Part shown: piece by piece, positions 57,379 through 64,000 of the stretch
Layout of the letters: every line of letters starts with the position of its first letter
Position numbering within the stretch: position 1 is the stretch's first letter
NCBI RefSeq assembly: GCF_014873915.1
Contig: NZ_JADBEJ010000008.1
Coordinates: forward strand, 682,001-746,000
Length of the DNA stretch: 64,000 nt
Direction: 5' to 3'
DNA from: Amycolatopsis roodepoortensis
GTDB taxonomy: Bacteria; Actinomycetota; Actinomycetes; Mycobacteriales; Pseudonocardiaceae
The notes under the pieces: generated by a model
The model's database searches: none
The model's input: the letters and a program-made list of their open reading frames with translations, nothing else
Told to the model about the DNA's origin: nothing
Made by a program: the position numbers and the translations under genes

Positions 57379-57613
57379 GCTGATCCTCCCCCACGAGGTC
57401 GGCGGTGGGTGGTCATGCGCCGCGGGGTGGGTGTTCCCGCCGGTCACCTGCCGTCGGTGTCCTGCCGGAACGGCGAAACTCCCGATCGGACGCACCCGGT
57501 GACGTCCGTCGCCGGGGTGTCCGCGTGCTGCGAGCGAATCACCAACAACCGAGCCCCGGCCGCTGCGATTAATCCTACTCCTGGAATAATCTTCATGTCG
57601 AGGGTGGGCGGAG

Positions 57614-57643
57614 TTGATCACCCACTTGGCCGTGCGGGATAGT
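57614..57643 (+). promoter_or_regulatory. Candidate promoter of the DUF397 gene
   Basis: TTGATC (57614-57619), 18 bp, GATAGT (57638-57643), about 85 bases before ATG 57730. The remainder of the gap 57379-57729 shows no gene; it must also hold the start signals of the minus-strand pair. Confidence 0.45.
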
Positions 57644-57729
57644 CCCGTTGAGGCAGGGAGAAGCCGGGACGGTGACGGTTCGCGCAGGTCGCGGCCCGCA
57701 CCCCCGACCGACGTTCGGAGGTACGACCA

Positions 57730-57984
57730 ATGGCCGATTATCCATCGGCGTCGGATTACGATCCGACCACGGCCGTGTCGCTGTTCGACGACTCCGCGTG
57801 GGAGAAGTCCTTCGCGAGTGAGCCCAACGGGGGGAACTGCGTCGAGGTCAACCTCGCCCGTGAAGGCCTGGTGGGAGTACGTGACACCAAACTGGCCAAC
57901 AGCCCCGTCTTCGTCTTCGATTCCGGTGAGTGGAACGCCTTCCTCGTGGCGGTCAAGGCCGGACAGTTCGATTTGAGCCCATGA
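57730..57984 (+). CDS. DUF397 protein
   Basis: 84 residues, GGAGG 9 bases upstream. Core WEKSFASEPNGGNCVEVNLAREGLVGVRDTK, then SPVFVFDSGEWNAFLVAVKAGQFD matches DUF397 (conserved NCVEV and W-x-F). These small proteins bind or antagonise XRE/DUF5753 regulators; the nearest such regulator is at 54286. Ends in a terminator. Confidence 0.93.
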   Translation: MADYPSASDYDPTTAVSLFDDSAWEKSFASEPNGGNCVEVNLAREGLVGVRDTKLANSPVFVFDSGEWNAFLVAVKAGQFDLSP

Positions 57985-57989
57985 CGAAA

Positions 57990-58019
57990 GGCTCGCGTGC
58001 CCATCGGGACACGCGAGCC
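57990..58019. terminator. Terminator between DUF397 gene and the envelope module
   Basis: 10-bp stem GGCTCGCGTG (57990-57999) with CACGCGAGCC (58010-58019), 5 bp after the stop, between convergent genes. Confidence 0.75.
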
Positions 58020-58042
58020 ATCCGATCTTCGGTCACTTCGAG

Positions 58043-58591
58043 TCACACCGGGGCGGGTAGCCCGTTCCCGCGCAGCCTGGATTTCGTCCTACGCCAGGCG
58101 ACGGCGATCAGCACGGCGAGGACGATCAGCGGGATCAGGCTGATCGACCAGCTCACCGCCATCGGCGGTCCCGGCTGTTCGAGCACCGCCAGATCCCGCA
58201 GTTCACCCGTGCCCTTGCCCGCGGGTCCCTCGATCTCGAACCGGAACGTCCACGAGCCCTCTGTCTGCAGGGCGCGGATGTCCAGTCCCCACACCTCCAG
58301 TTTCCGCGGATGCTTCGCCAGCGGCTGCGGACGGCCCAGCCGCCCGGTCTCCGGATTGAGGAACGCGAGCGTCCCCGACTTCCCGGCGATCCCGTCGTCC
58401 GGGATGAACGTGAAGTCCAGCGATTGCATGGCGCGCAACGGCCAGGTGCTGAAGCCGACCGTCATCCCGTACGGACCGACCTGGACCCGTTCGGTGTGGA
58501 CGATGTTCACCGGTTCGTAGGCGTTCGCCGCGGGCGTGGTCGCGAACAGCAGACCGATCGCCGCCGCCAGTGCCAGCAATGTCTTACGCAT
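58043..58591 (-). CDS. Exported C-terminally anchored protein of a copper-type module
   Basis: 182 residues. Signal peptide (TLLALAAAIGLLFATTPAANA), a beta-rich extracytoplasmic domain (VQVGPYGMTVGFSTWPLRAMQSLDFTFIP; GSWTFRFEIEGPAGKG) and a C-terminal helix (LIPLIVLAVLIAVAW) with a basic tail. Last of four genes read from 61586. It overlaps the upstream gene by 8 bp. Domain shape resembles a small Ig-like/cupredoxin-like envelope protein; function not recognised. Confidence 0.7.
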   Translation of the reverse strand: MRKTLLALAAAIGLLFATTPAANAYEPVNIVHTERVQVGPYGMTVGFSTWPLRAMQSLDFTFIPDDGIAGKSGTLAFLNPETGRLGRPQPLAKHPRKLEVWGLDIRALQTEGSWTFRFEIEGPAGKGTGELRDLAVLEQPGPPMAVSWSISLIPLIVLAVLIAVAWRRTKSRLRGNGLPAPV

Positions 58592-59717
58592 GCGCGTTGT
58601 CCCCCTTCGCCGGGGCCAGCAGCCCCAGCATCCCGCCGAAACGCCAGCCGGCGAACCCGCCGAGCAGCCCGATCACCGCGCCGGCGGCGCCCGTCGCGAA
58701 CACGACCGCCCACGGCATCCGGTCGGCGCCGTAGACGATCGCGTTCTGGATCGGCATGCTCGCGCCGACCAGGAGCCCGCCGATCCCGCCCGCCAGCACC
58801 GAAACCCGGCCCGCGGACCAGCCGCGCCGCGAAAGCAGGTAGACCGCTTCGAGCACGGCCGCGATGGGCAGCAGCGCCATCGGCATCATCGAGGGCATCG
58901 CGGGCACACCGTCGATGTAGTCGCGCATCGGCAGGCCGACGGCGCCCGCGTACGCTTCGGCGGCCCACGGCGAGAACCACCAGGTGATCGCCTGGATGAC
59001 CGCCAGCGCCGCGGCGACCCGGACCGCTCCGCCGGGCCGCGCCCAGAACCCGGCGCCCGCCGAGACCAGCAGTACCGAAAGCAGCGCGATGCCGACGGAG
59101 ACGACGTCGAGCCCGTCGACGTCGATCTGCTGCAGCCCCAGCACGGTGACCGTGCTGAACGCGATCAGCACCCCGAGGCTGCCGACCACGCCGACGGTGC
59201 CCCACCGGTGTTCCCGCGCGGCCGCGAAGACCATGACCGTGCCGATGATGCTCAGCGTGATCGACAGCAGCAGCCCGATATGCGGCGGCGAGTCGATCAC
59301 CGCGTCGAAGCCGTAGAGACCGTGCCACCACTGGTCCCACAGGCCGTACAGCAGGAACATCGCCGCGCCGGTGCCGGTCACCAGATAACCGGCCGGGGCG
59401 GCGAAGACCTTGCCGAAGACGTTGATCGCCCGGCCGCCGACGCGCGCGTCGATCGGGCGGCCCGCCCGGCGCGCGGCCGTGGTCATCAGCACGACCACGA
59501 GGCTCGCGAGCCCGGAGATCGCGCTGCCCGAATACAGGAACAGGTGCGGCATCGTGAAGAACGTGTCCGGGCCGACGTCGCCGTGCCACTGGATGTCCCA
59601 GGTCAGCCCGATCAGCGAGATCACCGATCCGGCCAGCACGGTGCCCGCCGGTACGAGACCGGTGCGTTCACTTCGTGCCACCGAGACGGCCCTCGCTCCT
59701 CCCGCGGTGAGATCCAT
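58584..59717 (-). CDS. Multi-pass membrane protein of the copper-type module
   Basis: 377 residues, about ten membrane helices. Conserved-looking polar motifs at helix starts: TWDIQWHGDVGPDTFFTMPH, LWDQWWHGLYGFD and SPPHIGLLLS, with repeated His/Trp, suggesting metal or heme ligands at the membrane surface. Function unknown; the W-x-H...PPH pattern recurs in uncharacterised prokaryotic membrane proteins. Third gene of the module. Confidence 0.65.
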   Translation of the reverse strand: MDLTAGGARAVSVARSERTGLVPAGTVLAGSVISLIGLTWDIQWHGDVGPDTFFTMPHLFLYSGSAISGLASLVVVLMTTAARRAGRPIDARVGGRAINVFGKVFAAPAGYLVTGTGAAMFLLYGLWDQWWHGLYGFDAVIDSPPHIGLLLSITLSIIGTVMVFAAAREHRWGTVGVVGSLGVLIAFSTVTVLGLQQIDVDGLDVVSVGIALLSVLLVSAGAGFWARPGGAVRVAAALAVIQAITWWFSPWAAEAYAGAVGLPMRDYIDGVPAMPSMMPMALLPIAAVLEAVYLLSRRGWSAGRVSVLAGGIGGLLVGASMPIQNAIVYGADRMPWAVVFATGAAGAVIGLLGGFAGWRFGGMLGLLAPAKGDNAHA

Positions 59718-59736
59718 ACCCCCGACCTCCCTCTCT

Positions 59737-60141
59737 TTACTTGACCAGCAAAGGAAAAACGTGCTGCGTGGCGCCGGACGGCCCGCGCAGTGAAACGGTG
59801 ATCTCCCATTGCCCCGACATCGGCAGCAGGACGTCGCCGGTGCGGAACTTCCCCGGTGCCTCGGCGATCGCGGGCGACGGGGCGAGCGCGTGCCCCATCT
59901 GCGGCATCACGGGTTCGAGGGTGACGACGTCCGGCGTGGCGCCCGTGACGGTCAGGGCGAAGACGTTCCCGCCCTGGTGCGGGTCTTCGACCGACAGCTG
60001 CACCGTGTACGGGCCCTGCGTCGAGCGCTGCACCTGCTCCCCGCCACTGCTCGGCCACACCAGCCAGGCGACGATCGCCGCCGCGAGCACCGCGACCACG
60101 GAGATGAGCAGGACGGGCCTTCGTCTGTCCACTGTGGTCAT
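59737..60141 (-). CDS. FixH/YtkA-like anchored protein
   Basis: 134 residues. One N-terminal helix (VLLISVVAVLAAAIVAWLVW), then a beta-sandwich with VTLEPVMPQMGHALAPSP, where MPxMGH is the usual YtkA-like copper-binding motif, and GKFRTGDVLLPMSGQWEITVSL. Likely holds copper outside the membrane. Its start overlaps the first gene's stop (ATGA). Confidence 0.75.
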   Translation of the reverse strand: MTTVDRRRPVLLISVVAVLAAAIVAWLVWPSSGGEQVQRSTQGPYTVQLSVEDPHQGGNVFALTVTGATPDVVTLEPVMPQMGHALAPSPAIAEAPGKFRTGDVLLPMSGQWEITVSLRGPSGATQHVFPLLVK

Positions 60142-61586
60142 TGCGGCGCCCCTTCCACCGGGACTTCGATCTGCATGGGCACGGTCAGCACCGTGTAGTC
60201 GCGTTCGGCCTGCAACCAGATCCGGTATTTGCCGGGTGCGGAGAAGGTGTAGGTGAACGGGACGTCGGGGCCGTACGCGGCGACGGTCTCGTCCGGTTTT
60301 CCCGGCATGCCAGGCGATTGCGGGATCATCGAATGCACATGGGCCCAGGTCGGCGCGGCAGCGGCATCCGCGCCGACCCGGCTGTCGTCGGTGATCGGGC
60401 CGACGACGATCAGGTGGCCGAGCATGCCCAGCCAGGGTTGGAGATCCGCCTTCCCGAACCGTGCGGTGATCGTGGTCGGTTTCCCCTGCCGAATTTCGAC
60501 GTCGACCGGGTTGCCTTGCACGACTCGCTTTCCCGCTCCGGCGGGAACGGGTTCGGCGGGGGAGTCCGTTCCGGTCGCGACGCTCAGCGTGGTGCGGGCC
60601 AGCTGCACGCCGCCGCCTCGCCGGGCGAGTTCCGCGGCGACGGCGTAGGTCCCGGCCTCGGGCGGCGTGAACTTCACCCGGTAGTCACCGGGGCCGACCC
60701 GCACCGGATGCAGATGCCACAACCTGCCCGTCGGCGAGACGACGACCAGGTGGATCAAGGCGTTGTCGTGTACCAGAAGGTCGTCGACGGGGCGGCCGGT
60801 CGCGCCGTCGGCGACGGCGATCCGGACCTCGGCGAGACCGCCCGATCGCGCGTTCGGCGAGTGCACGGCCAGATTCACCGGCGGCCGGGAGAAGTCCACA
60901 GTGGACATCTGCGCGTTCGCGTACGGGTCCCGGATGTTGTCGATCGTCGGGTCCAGCTCCGCGCCGGGCGCGGGCGGCGGTGGGGTGGACGCGGAGAGCA
61001 TCGCGCCGGTGATCGCGACCGCGAGCGCGGCGACCATCCCGCCGGCGGGGATCAGCGCGAGCTGCGGACGGCGCACGCGCATCGCGACGACGAGACCGAG
61101 CACCAGGAACACGCCCGCGGCGACGAAACCGCCGAAGGTGGCCTTCTCCCACGGCGGGATGACCCTGGCCGGGACGATGAACGGGATCGACGCGGTGTCC
61201 GTCCCGTCGTCGAGGCCGAGCTCCCACGGCCCCGGCTGGTCGACCTGGAGCCGCGCGGAATGCGCGCCGGGTTTGCCGTCCAGCGGCACGGTGGTTTCAG
61301 AGAACGTCGTCCCGGCGGCCGACGCGCGCAGTTTCAGTGTCCCCGGCGCGCTTCCGGTGTGGGTGACGACGTCGACGTGCAGCGGCCCGGGCGCGATGTC
61401 CATCCGGCGCAGGATGACCGTGAGGTCACGGGTGCCGAGCGTCTGCGCGACTTGGACGTCCGCGCCACTCGACACGCCGTCCGCCTGGGCGGTGCCGGAC
61501 AGCAGAACGGACGCCAGCGCGCAGAGCACGAGTACGCGGGCGATGACCAACGGCGTCGTGCGCCGCCCCCTCGGTGAATTCCCCAT
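60138..61586 (-). CDS. Exported protein of the copper-type module (YtkA-like domains)
   Basis: 482 residues. Signal peptide, an N-terminal beta domain (LTVILRRMDIAPGPLHVDV), one helix in the middle (FGGFVAAGVFLVLGLVVAM), a second helix nearby, then two beta domains. These carry IHLVVVSPTGRLWHLHPV and LQPWLGMLGHLIVVG with AHVHSMIPQSPGMPGKPDE, rich in His/Met like copper-chaperone proteins. First gene of the four-gene unit. Together they may acquire or insert copper for a membrane enzyme; this is inference. Confidence 0.7.
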   Translation of the reverse strand: MGNSPRGRRTTPLVIARVLVLCALASVLLSGTAQADGVSSGADVQVAQTLGTRDLTVILRRMDIAPGPLHVDVVTHTGSAPGTLKLRASAAGTTFSETTVPLDGKPGAHSARLQVDQPGPWELGLDDGTDTASIPFIVPARVIPPWEKATFGGFVAAGVFLVLGLVVAMRVRRPQLALIPAGGMVAALAVAITGAMLSASTPPPPAPGAELDPTIDNIRDPYANAQMSTVDFSRPPVNLAVHSPNARSGGLAEVRIAVADGATGRPVDDLLVHDNALIHLVVVSPTGRLWHLHPVRVGPGDYRVKFTPPEAGTYAVAAELARRGGGVQLARTTLSVATGTDSPAEPVPAGAGKRVVQGNPVDVEIRQGKPTTITARFGKADLQPWLGMLGHLIVVGPITDDSRVGADAAAAPTWAHVHSMIPQSPGMPGKPDETVAAYGPDVPFTYTFSAPGKYRIWLQAERDYTVLTVPMQIEVPVEGAPQ

Positions 61587-61643
61587 CCCGGCCGAAGTTA
61601 ACGACGATGGTCTCCGAAAGCGTCACGGCGCGGAGTGAACCGG

Positions 61644-61663
61644 GGTCCCCCGTAAAGGGGACC
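61644..61663. terminator. Hairpin between envelope module and hydrolase
   Basis: 7-bp stem GGTCCCC/GGGGACC (61644-61650 with 61657-61663), loop CGTAAA, in the 102-bp gap 61587-61688. Probably the terminator of the hydrolase gene, which ends at 61689. Confidence 0.55.
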
Positions 61664-61688
61664 GCGCCCCTTACCGCAGTTGGGGGTC

Positions 61689-62546
61689 TCAGCTCAGCAG
61701 AAACGGTTTCAGGCTTTCCAACAGCGCCTGAGGGCGTTCCTCGGCGAGGAAGTGACCGCATTCTTCGATCGCCGTACCGGAGACGTCGTTCGCGTAGTCC
61801 TTCCAGATCTCCAGTGTCGGCAGCTTTCCCAGTAGACCGCTCGCTCCCCACAGCGCCAGCACAGGAAGTTCGAGGCGGCGACCGGCGTCGAAATCGGCGT
61901 CGTCGGCCTCCGCGTCGTGCGGGAACGAAGCGCGGTAATCGTCGAAGCCGGCCCGCAAGGCGCCCGGCGCGGAGAACGCGCGGACGTATTCGTCGACGGC
62001 CTCCCGGCTCAGCCCCTGCCGCTTATGCGTCCAGCGTTCGAAGAAGTAGCCGAGGTAGGCGGCGATGTCCCGGCCGGCGAGCAGTTCCGGCAGATCCGGC
62101 TGAAGGTGGAACAGCCAGTGCCAGTAGGCGCGGCCGATTTCGGTATCGAGGCGTTTCCAGAGTTCCCTGGTGGGGATGATGTCGAGGACGGCGAGCCGGT
62201 CGACCTGATCGGGCCGGTCCAGTGCCCAGCGGTGGGCGACCCGGCCGCCGCGGTCGTGCCCGACGACGGACACGCGCTCGAAACCCAGGTGGGTGGCGAG
62301 GGCGGCGACGTCCGCAGCCATCGTGCGTTTGTCGTAGCCGTCGCGCGGCTTGTCCGATTTTCCGTAGCCGCGCAGGTCGGGGGCGATGACGGTATGCGTG
62401 TCGGCCAATTCGCCGATGATCTCGTGCCAGCAGAAGGACGTCTGCGGCCAGCCGTGCAGGAGGAAGAGCGCGGGGCCCGTTCCGGCACGCAGGTAGTGCA
62501 GGCGGATGCCGTTGACCGAAGCGGTCTCGCTTTCTAACCGGTTCAT
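61689..62546 (-). CDS. Alpha/beta hydrolase, haloacetate-dehalogenase type
   Basis: 285 residues. FLLHGWPQTSFCWHEII (oxyanion), PDLRGYGKSDKP, nucleophile Asp in VVGHDRGGRVAHRWALD, RAYWHWLFHLQPDLPE (His/Trp halide site as in fluoroacetate dehalogenases) and catalytic His in EECGHFLAEERP. The Asp nucleophile in place of Ser separates it from esterases. The natural substrate is unknown. ATG 62546 lies 8 bases after a putative -10 (TACCTT), so probably leaderless, and an operator overlaps the start. Confidence 0.9.
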   Translation of the reverse strand: MNRLESETASVNGIRLHYLRAGTGPALFLLHGWPQTSFCWHEIIGELADTHTVIAPDLRGYGKSDKPRDGYDKRTMAADVAALATHLGFERVSVVGHDRGGRVAHRWALDRPDQVDRLAVLDIIPTRELWKRLDTEIGRAYWHWLFHLQPDLPELLAGRDIAAYLGYFFERWTHKRQGLSREAVDEYVRAFSAPGALRAGFDDYRASFPHDAEADDADFDAGRRLELPVLALWGASGLLGKLPTLEIWKDYANDVSGTAIEECGHFLAEERPQALLESLKPFLLS

Positions 62547-62591
62547 GGGGTTAGAAGGTAGACCGACATCCTAACCGATGGCAAGGGTTAG
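62534..62591. promoter_or_regulatory. Two CTAACC-N9-GGTTAG operators in the hydrolase/CGNR divergon
   Basis: Exact copies of CTAACC-N9-GGTTAG at 62534-62554 and 62571-62591, 37 bp apart. One covers the hydrolase start, the other touches the -10 (TAGAAT, 62589-62594) of the CGNR gene and the -35 (TTGCCA) of the hydrolase. This suits repression of both genes, most simply by the CGNR protein. Confidence 0.75.
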
Positions 62592-62600
62592 AATCCTCGG

Positions 62601-63134
62601 ATGGAGTGGGTCTTCGACGGCGGGCGACCGTGTCTCGACCTCGTGAACACCGTGCGCGAGCGGCACGAGGACGGCCGGGAGCTGCTCACCGACCCAGCCG
62701 CCCTCGCGGAATGGCTGCGGCTCATGGGTTTCGCCATCGCTGAGGCGAGCGCGGGCGAACTGTCGGCCGCGCGGGCGTTGCGGGAAGCGGTCGACAAAGT
62801 GCTGTTGGGTGAGCCGCGGAGCGCGGATGTTCTTCTGGTCAACGAGATGGCGTCCGGCGCGCCGTCACCGTGGCTGCGTTACGACGACGGCAAGCCGGTG
62901 AAGGAGCTGAGGCCGGTGTCGGTCGTCGCCGCGCTCGGCGCGCTCGCGGCCGACGCGATCGACCTCGCGACCGAGGACGTCGCGGTCCGGATCTGCGCCG
63001 CCGACGACTGTGGCCTGCGGTTCTGCGACGCTTCACCGAGGCGGTCGCGCCAGTGGTGCTCGATGGCGCGCTGTGGCAACCGGGCGAAGGCCCGTGCCCA
63101 CTACGCCCGCACCCGAAAGCGTGTAGAGGACTAA
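62601..63134 (+). CDS. CGNR zinc-finger (ABATE-type) regulator
   Basis: 177 residues. ABATE domain (about 5-120): FDGGRPCLDLVNTVRERHEDGRELL. C-terminal CGNR zinc finger: RICAADDCGLRFCDASPRRSRQWCSMARCGNRAKARAHY with Cys pairs and the CGNR signature. Predicted ligand-binding transcription factor. Start codon is 6 bases after a TAGAAT -10. Divergent from the dehalogenase-like hydrolase, its probable target. Confidence 0.93.
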   Translation: MEWVFDGGRPCLDLVNTVRERHEDGRELLTDPAALAEWLRLMGFAIAEASAGELSAARALREAVDKVLLGEPRSADVLLVNEMASGAPSPWLRYDDGKPVKELRPVSVVAALGALAADAIDLATEDVAVRICAADDCGLRFCDASPRRSRQWCSMARCGNRAKARAHYARTRKRVED

Positions 63135-63177
63135 ATGCTGTTTTGTTAGTCCTGTTGGCGGTCTCCGTGCCCCCAGG

Positions 63178-63232
63178 TGTCGCGAAAGCCACTTTCGGGA
63201 CATCAGACGTCGCGAAAGTGGCTTTCGCGACA
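63178..63232. repeat. Paired-hairpin intergenic repeat, copy 3 (variant)
   Basis: Same architecture as the other copies, but outer bases are GTCGCG/CGCGAC where the others have GTTGCG/CGCAAC, and the spacer is ATCAGAC. One arm has a G for C at 63199. The paired T-to-C and A-to-G changes keep the outer stem. Confidence 0.88.
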
Positions 63233-63265
63233 CGCTCCGTCTAGGGACACAGCGTCGGCCCCGAC

Positions 63266-63318
63266 GTTGCGAAAGCCACTTTCGCAACCTTCAACGTTGC
63301 GAAAGTGGCTTTCGCAAC
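63266..63318. repeat. Paired-hairpin intergenic repeat, copy 4
   Basis: Perfect copy: GTTGCGAAAGCCACTTTCGC, AAC, spacer CTTCAAC, mirror unit. It follows copy 3 after 33 bp, between convergent genes. Confidence 0.9.
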
Positions 63319-63341
63319 CCGCCCCCTTTGTCCTCCCCGCA

Positions 63342-64000
63342 CTAAAGACGGGCACTTCCGGGGCCGCTGGTGCCGCCGAGGAAGCGATAAGCGCGCGGAT
63401 GCGCCCGGAACCAGACGTTGAGCCTGCCGATCCGGCGCACGAGCGAAGACCGCAACGTCACCGGCACGAGCCCGCCTGCCAGCCGCACCGCCGCGCGGAA
63501 CCGGTCGAACCGGCGCTGGTCCCGGTCTGTCCACTGTAGACCGAGGCGCTCGCGGAACGCGGGCGGCAGCGTGGCGCGGATGACGAACATCTGGCCCCGA
63601 TGCTGCCACCGCTGGAGCCGCACCCACCGTTCGTCGGGCAGCCATCGCCACGGCTTCTTCACCGTGCGGATCGTTTCGAACAACGTCGAGATCGTCTCGT
63701 TCGGGCCGAAACCGTCGATCATCTCCGCGTAGTACCGCTCGAATTCCGGCCATGTCGGCGGCATGTCCTGTTCGCGGAGGCCGAGGAGCCGTCCGACGTC
63801 GCACATCTGCGCGTAGTACTCGTCCAATTCGGACGGTGTCATCGGCGTTCCGTAGAACCGTTGTGTGTCAACGGGAACCATGACGAGAGTCGCGTGCACC
63901 CATGCGTAGGCGTGTGGGTTCAGCGCGCTGTATCGGCGGCCGTCGTCGACGCCGGTGAACGAGCGGTGCAGCGCACGCAGCCGGTCCGCTTCGTAGCGCG
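63342..64000 (-). CDS. DUF2236/MpaB-like oxygenase, 5' end outside window
   Basis: At least 219 residues; the start lies beyond 64000. Visible sequence includes RALHRSFTGVDDGRRYSALN, PHAYAWVHATLVMVP, FYGTPMTPSELDEYYAQM and LPPAFRERLGLQWTDRDQRRFDRF, matching the oxygenase MpaB / latex-clearing-protein-like (DUF2236) family of heme-binding oxygenases. Substrate unknown. The 3' end faces the paired-hairpin repeats. Confidence 0.85.
   Translation of the reverse strand, partial: RYEADRLRALHRSFTGVDDGRRYSALNPHAYAWVHATLVMVPVDTQRFYGTPMTPSELDEYYAQMCDVGRLLGLREQDMPPTWPEFERYYAEMIDGFGPNETISTLFETIRTVKKPWRWLPDERWVRLQRWQHRGQMFVIRATLPPAFRERLGLQWTDRDQRRFDRFRAAVRLAGGLVPVTLRSSLVRRIGRLNVWFRAHPRAYRFLGGTSGPGSARL

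Noticed and set aside
58043..61586. Particulate methane/ammonia-type monooxygenase operon
   Set aside because: Membrane and beta-domain mix is suggestive, but the conserved PmoA/PmoB/PmoC motifs and subunit sizes are absent.
14479..63318. CRISPR array from the repeated hairpin units
   Set aside because: Copies are far apart and lie in mirrored pairs without regular unique spacers; no cas genes.

Overview
The window is GC-rich (about 70% in most genes), with GTG/TTG starts, purine-rich ribosome binding sites and many actinomycete-specific families: PknG/GlnH/GlnX, EspG/PPE-type ESX genes, DUF397, DUF5753-type HTH, Methyltransf_19, a SigE-family sigma factor and a class III lanthipeptide cluster. 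This points to a Pseudonocardiaceae actinomycete, most likely Amycolatopsis-like. The genus is an inference from gene content; no 16S gene is present.

Layout. 1-3.4 kb: SDR/MerR divergon, PPOX-class oxidoreductase, a solitary Mce protein and two small membrane proteins. 3.8-10 kb: a ram/amf-type class III lanthipeptide operon (LanKC, a 47-residue precursor, a terminator hairpin, two ABC half-transporters). 10-13.5 kb: thioesterase and Fe-ADH/HOT-type dehydrogenase divergent from a ThDP enzyme. 14-22 kb: cold-shock protein, two NarL-type two-component systems (one kinase frameshifted), and an AcoX-like protein with a GAF regulator. 22.3-30.9 kb: glnX-glnH and pknG, normally adjacent, separated by an opposite-strand ESX-associated cassette. 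31-37 kb: thioesterase, MFS symporter, SigE-family sigma operon, L,D-transpeptidase, second cold-shock gene, leaderless RHH-like gene. 38.2-42.0 kb: tRNA-Glu, -Asp and -Phe, then a 3.5-kb island in tRNA-Phe bounded by a 79-bp exact direct repeat. 42-52.7 kb: a frameshifted trypsin-like protease, nat, GNAT, PAS-GGDEF-EAL protein, NCS2 permease, ferredoxin reductase, Clp_N/HTH regulator with tandem operators, gnd. 53-58 kb: metallo-hydrolase, HTH/two methyltransferases/DUF397 cluster. 58-61.6 kb: a four-gene envelope module with copper-type motifs. 61.7-64 kb: haloacetate-dehalogenase-like hydrolase divergent from a CGNR regulator with paired operators, then an MpaB-like oxygenase cut by the window edge.

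The best candidate for something undescribed is the tRNA-Phe island (38464-42028). It has much lower GC and several TTA codons, and carries two unrecognised genes that both encode proteins with two N-terminal membrane segments plus a soluble domain. No recombinase is present. Second is the lanthipeptide operon: its precursor has one canonical labionin motif and one enlarged by one residue, and lanKC carries a TTA codon that suggests bldA-type developmental control.

Other recurring themes are intergenic paired-hairpin repeats (a GCGAAAG/CTTTCGC family in four copies, with compensatory arm changes), promoters whose -10 element lies about 6-8 bases from the start codon (predicted leaderless mRNAs), and single-base frameshifts in G-runs in two otherwise normal genes.
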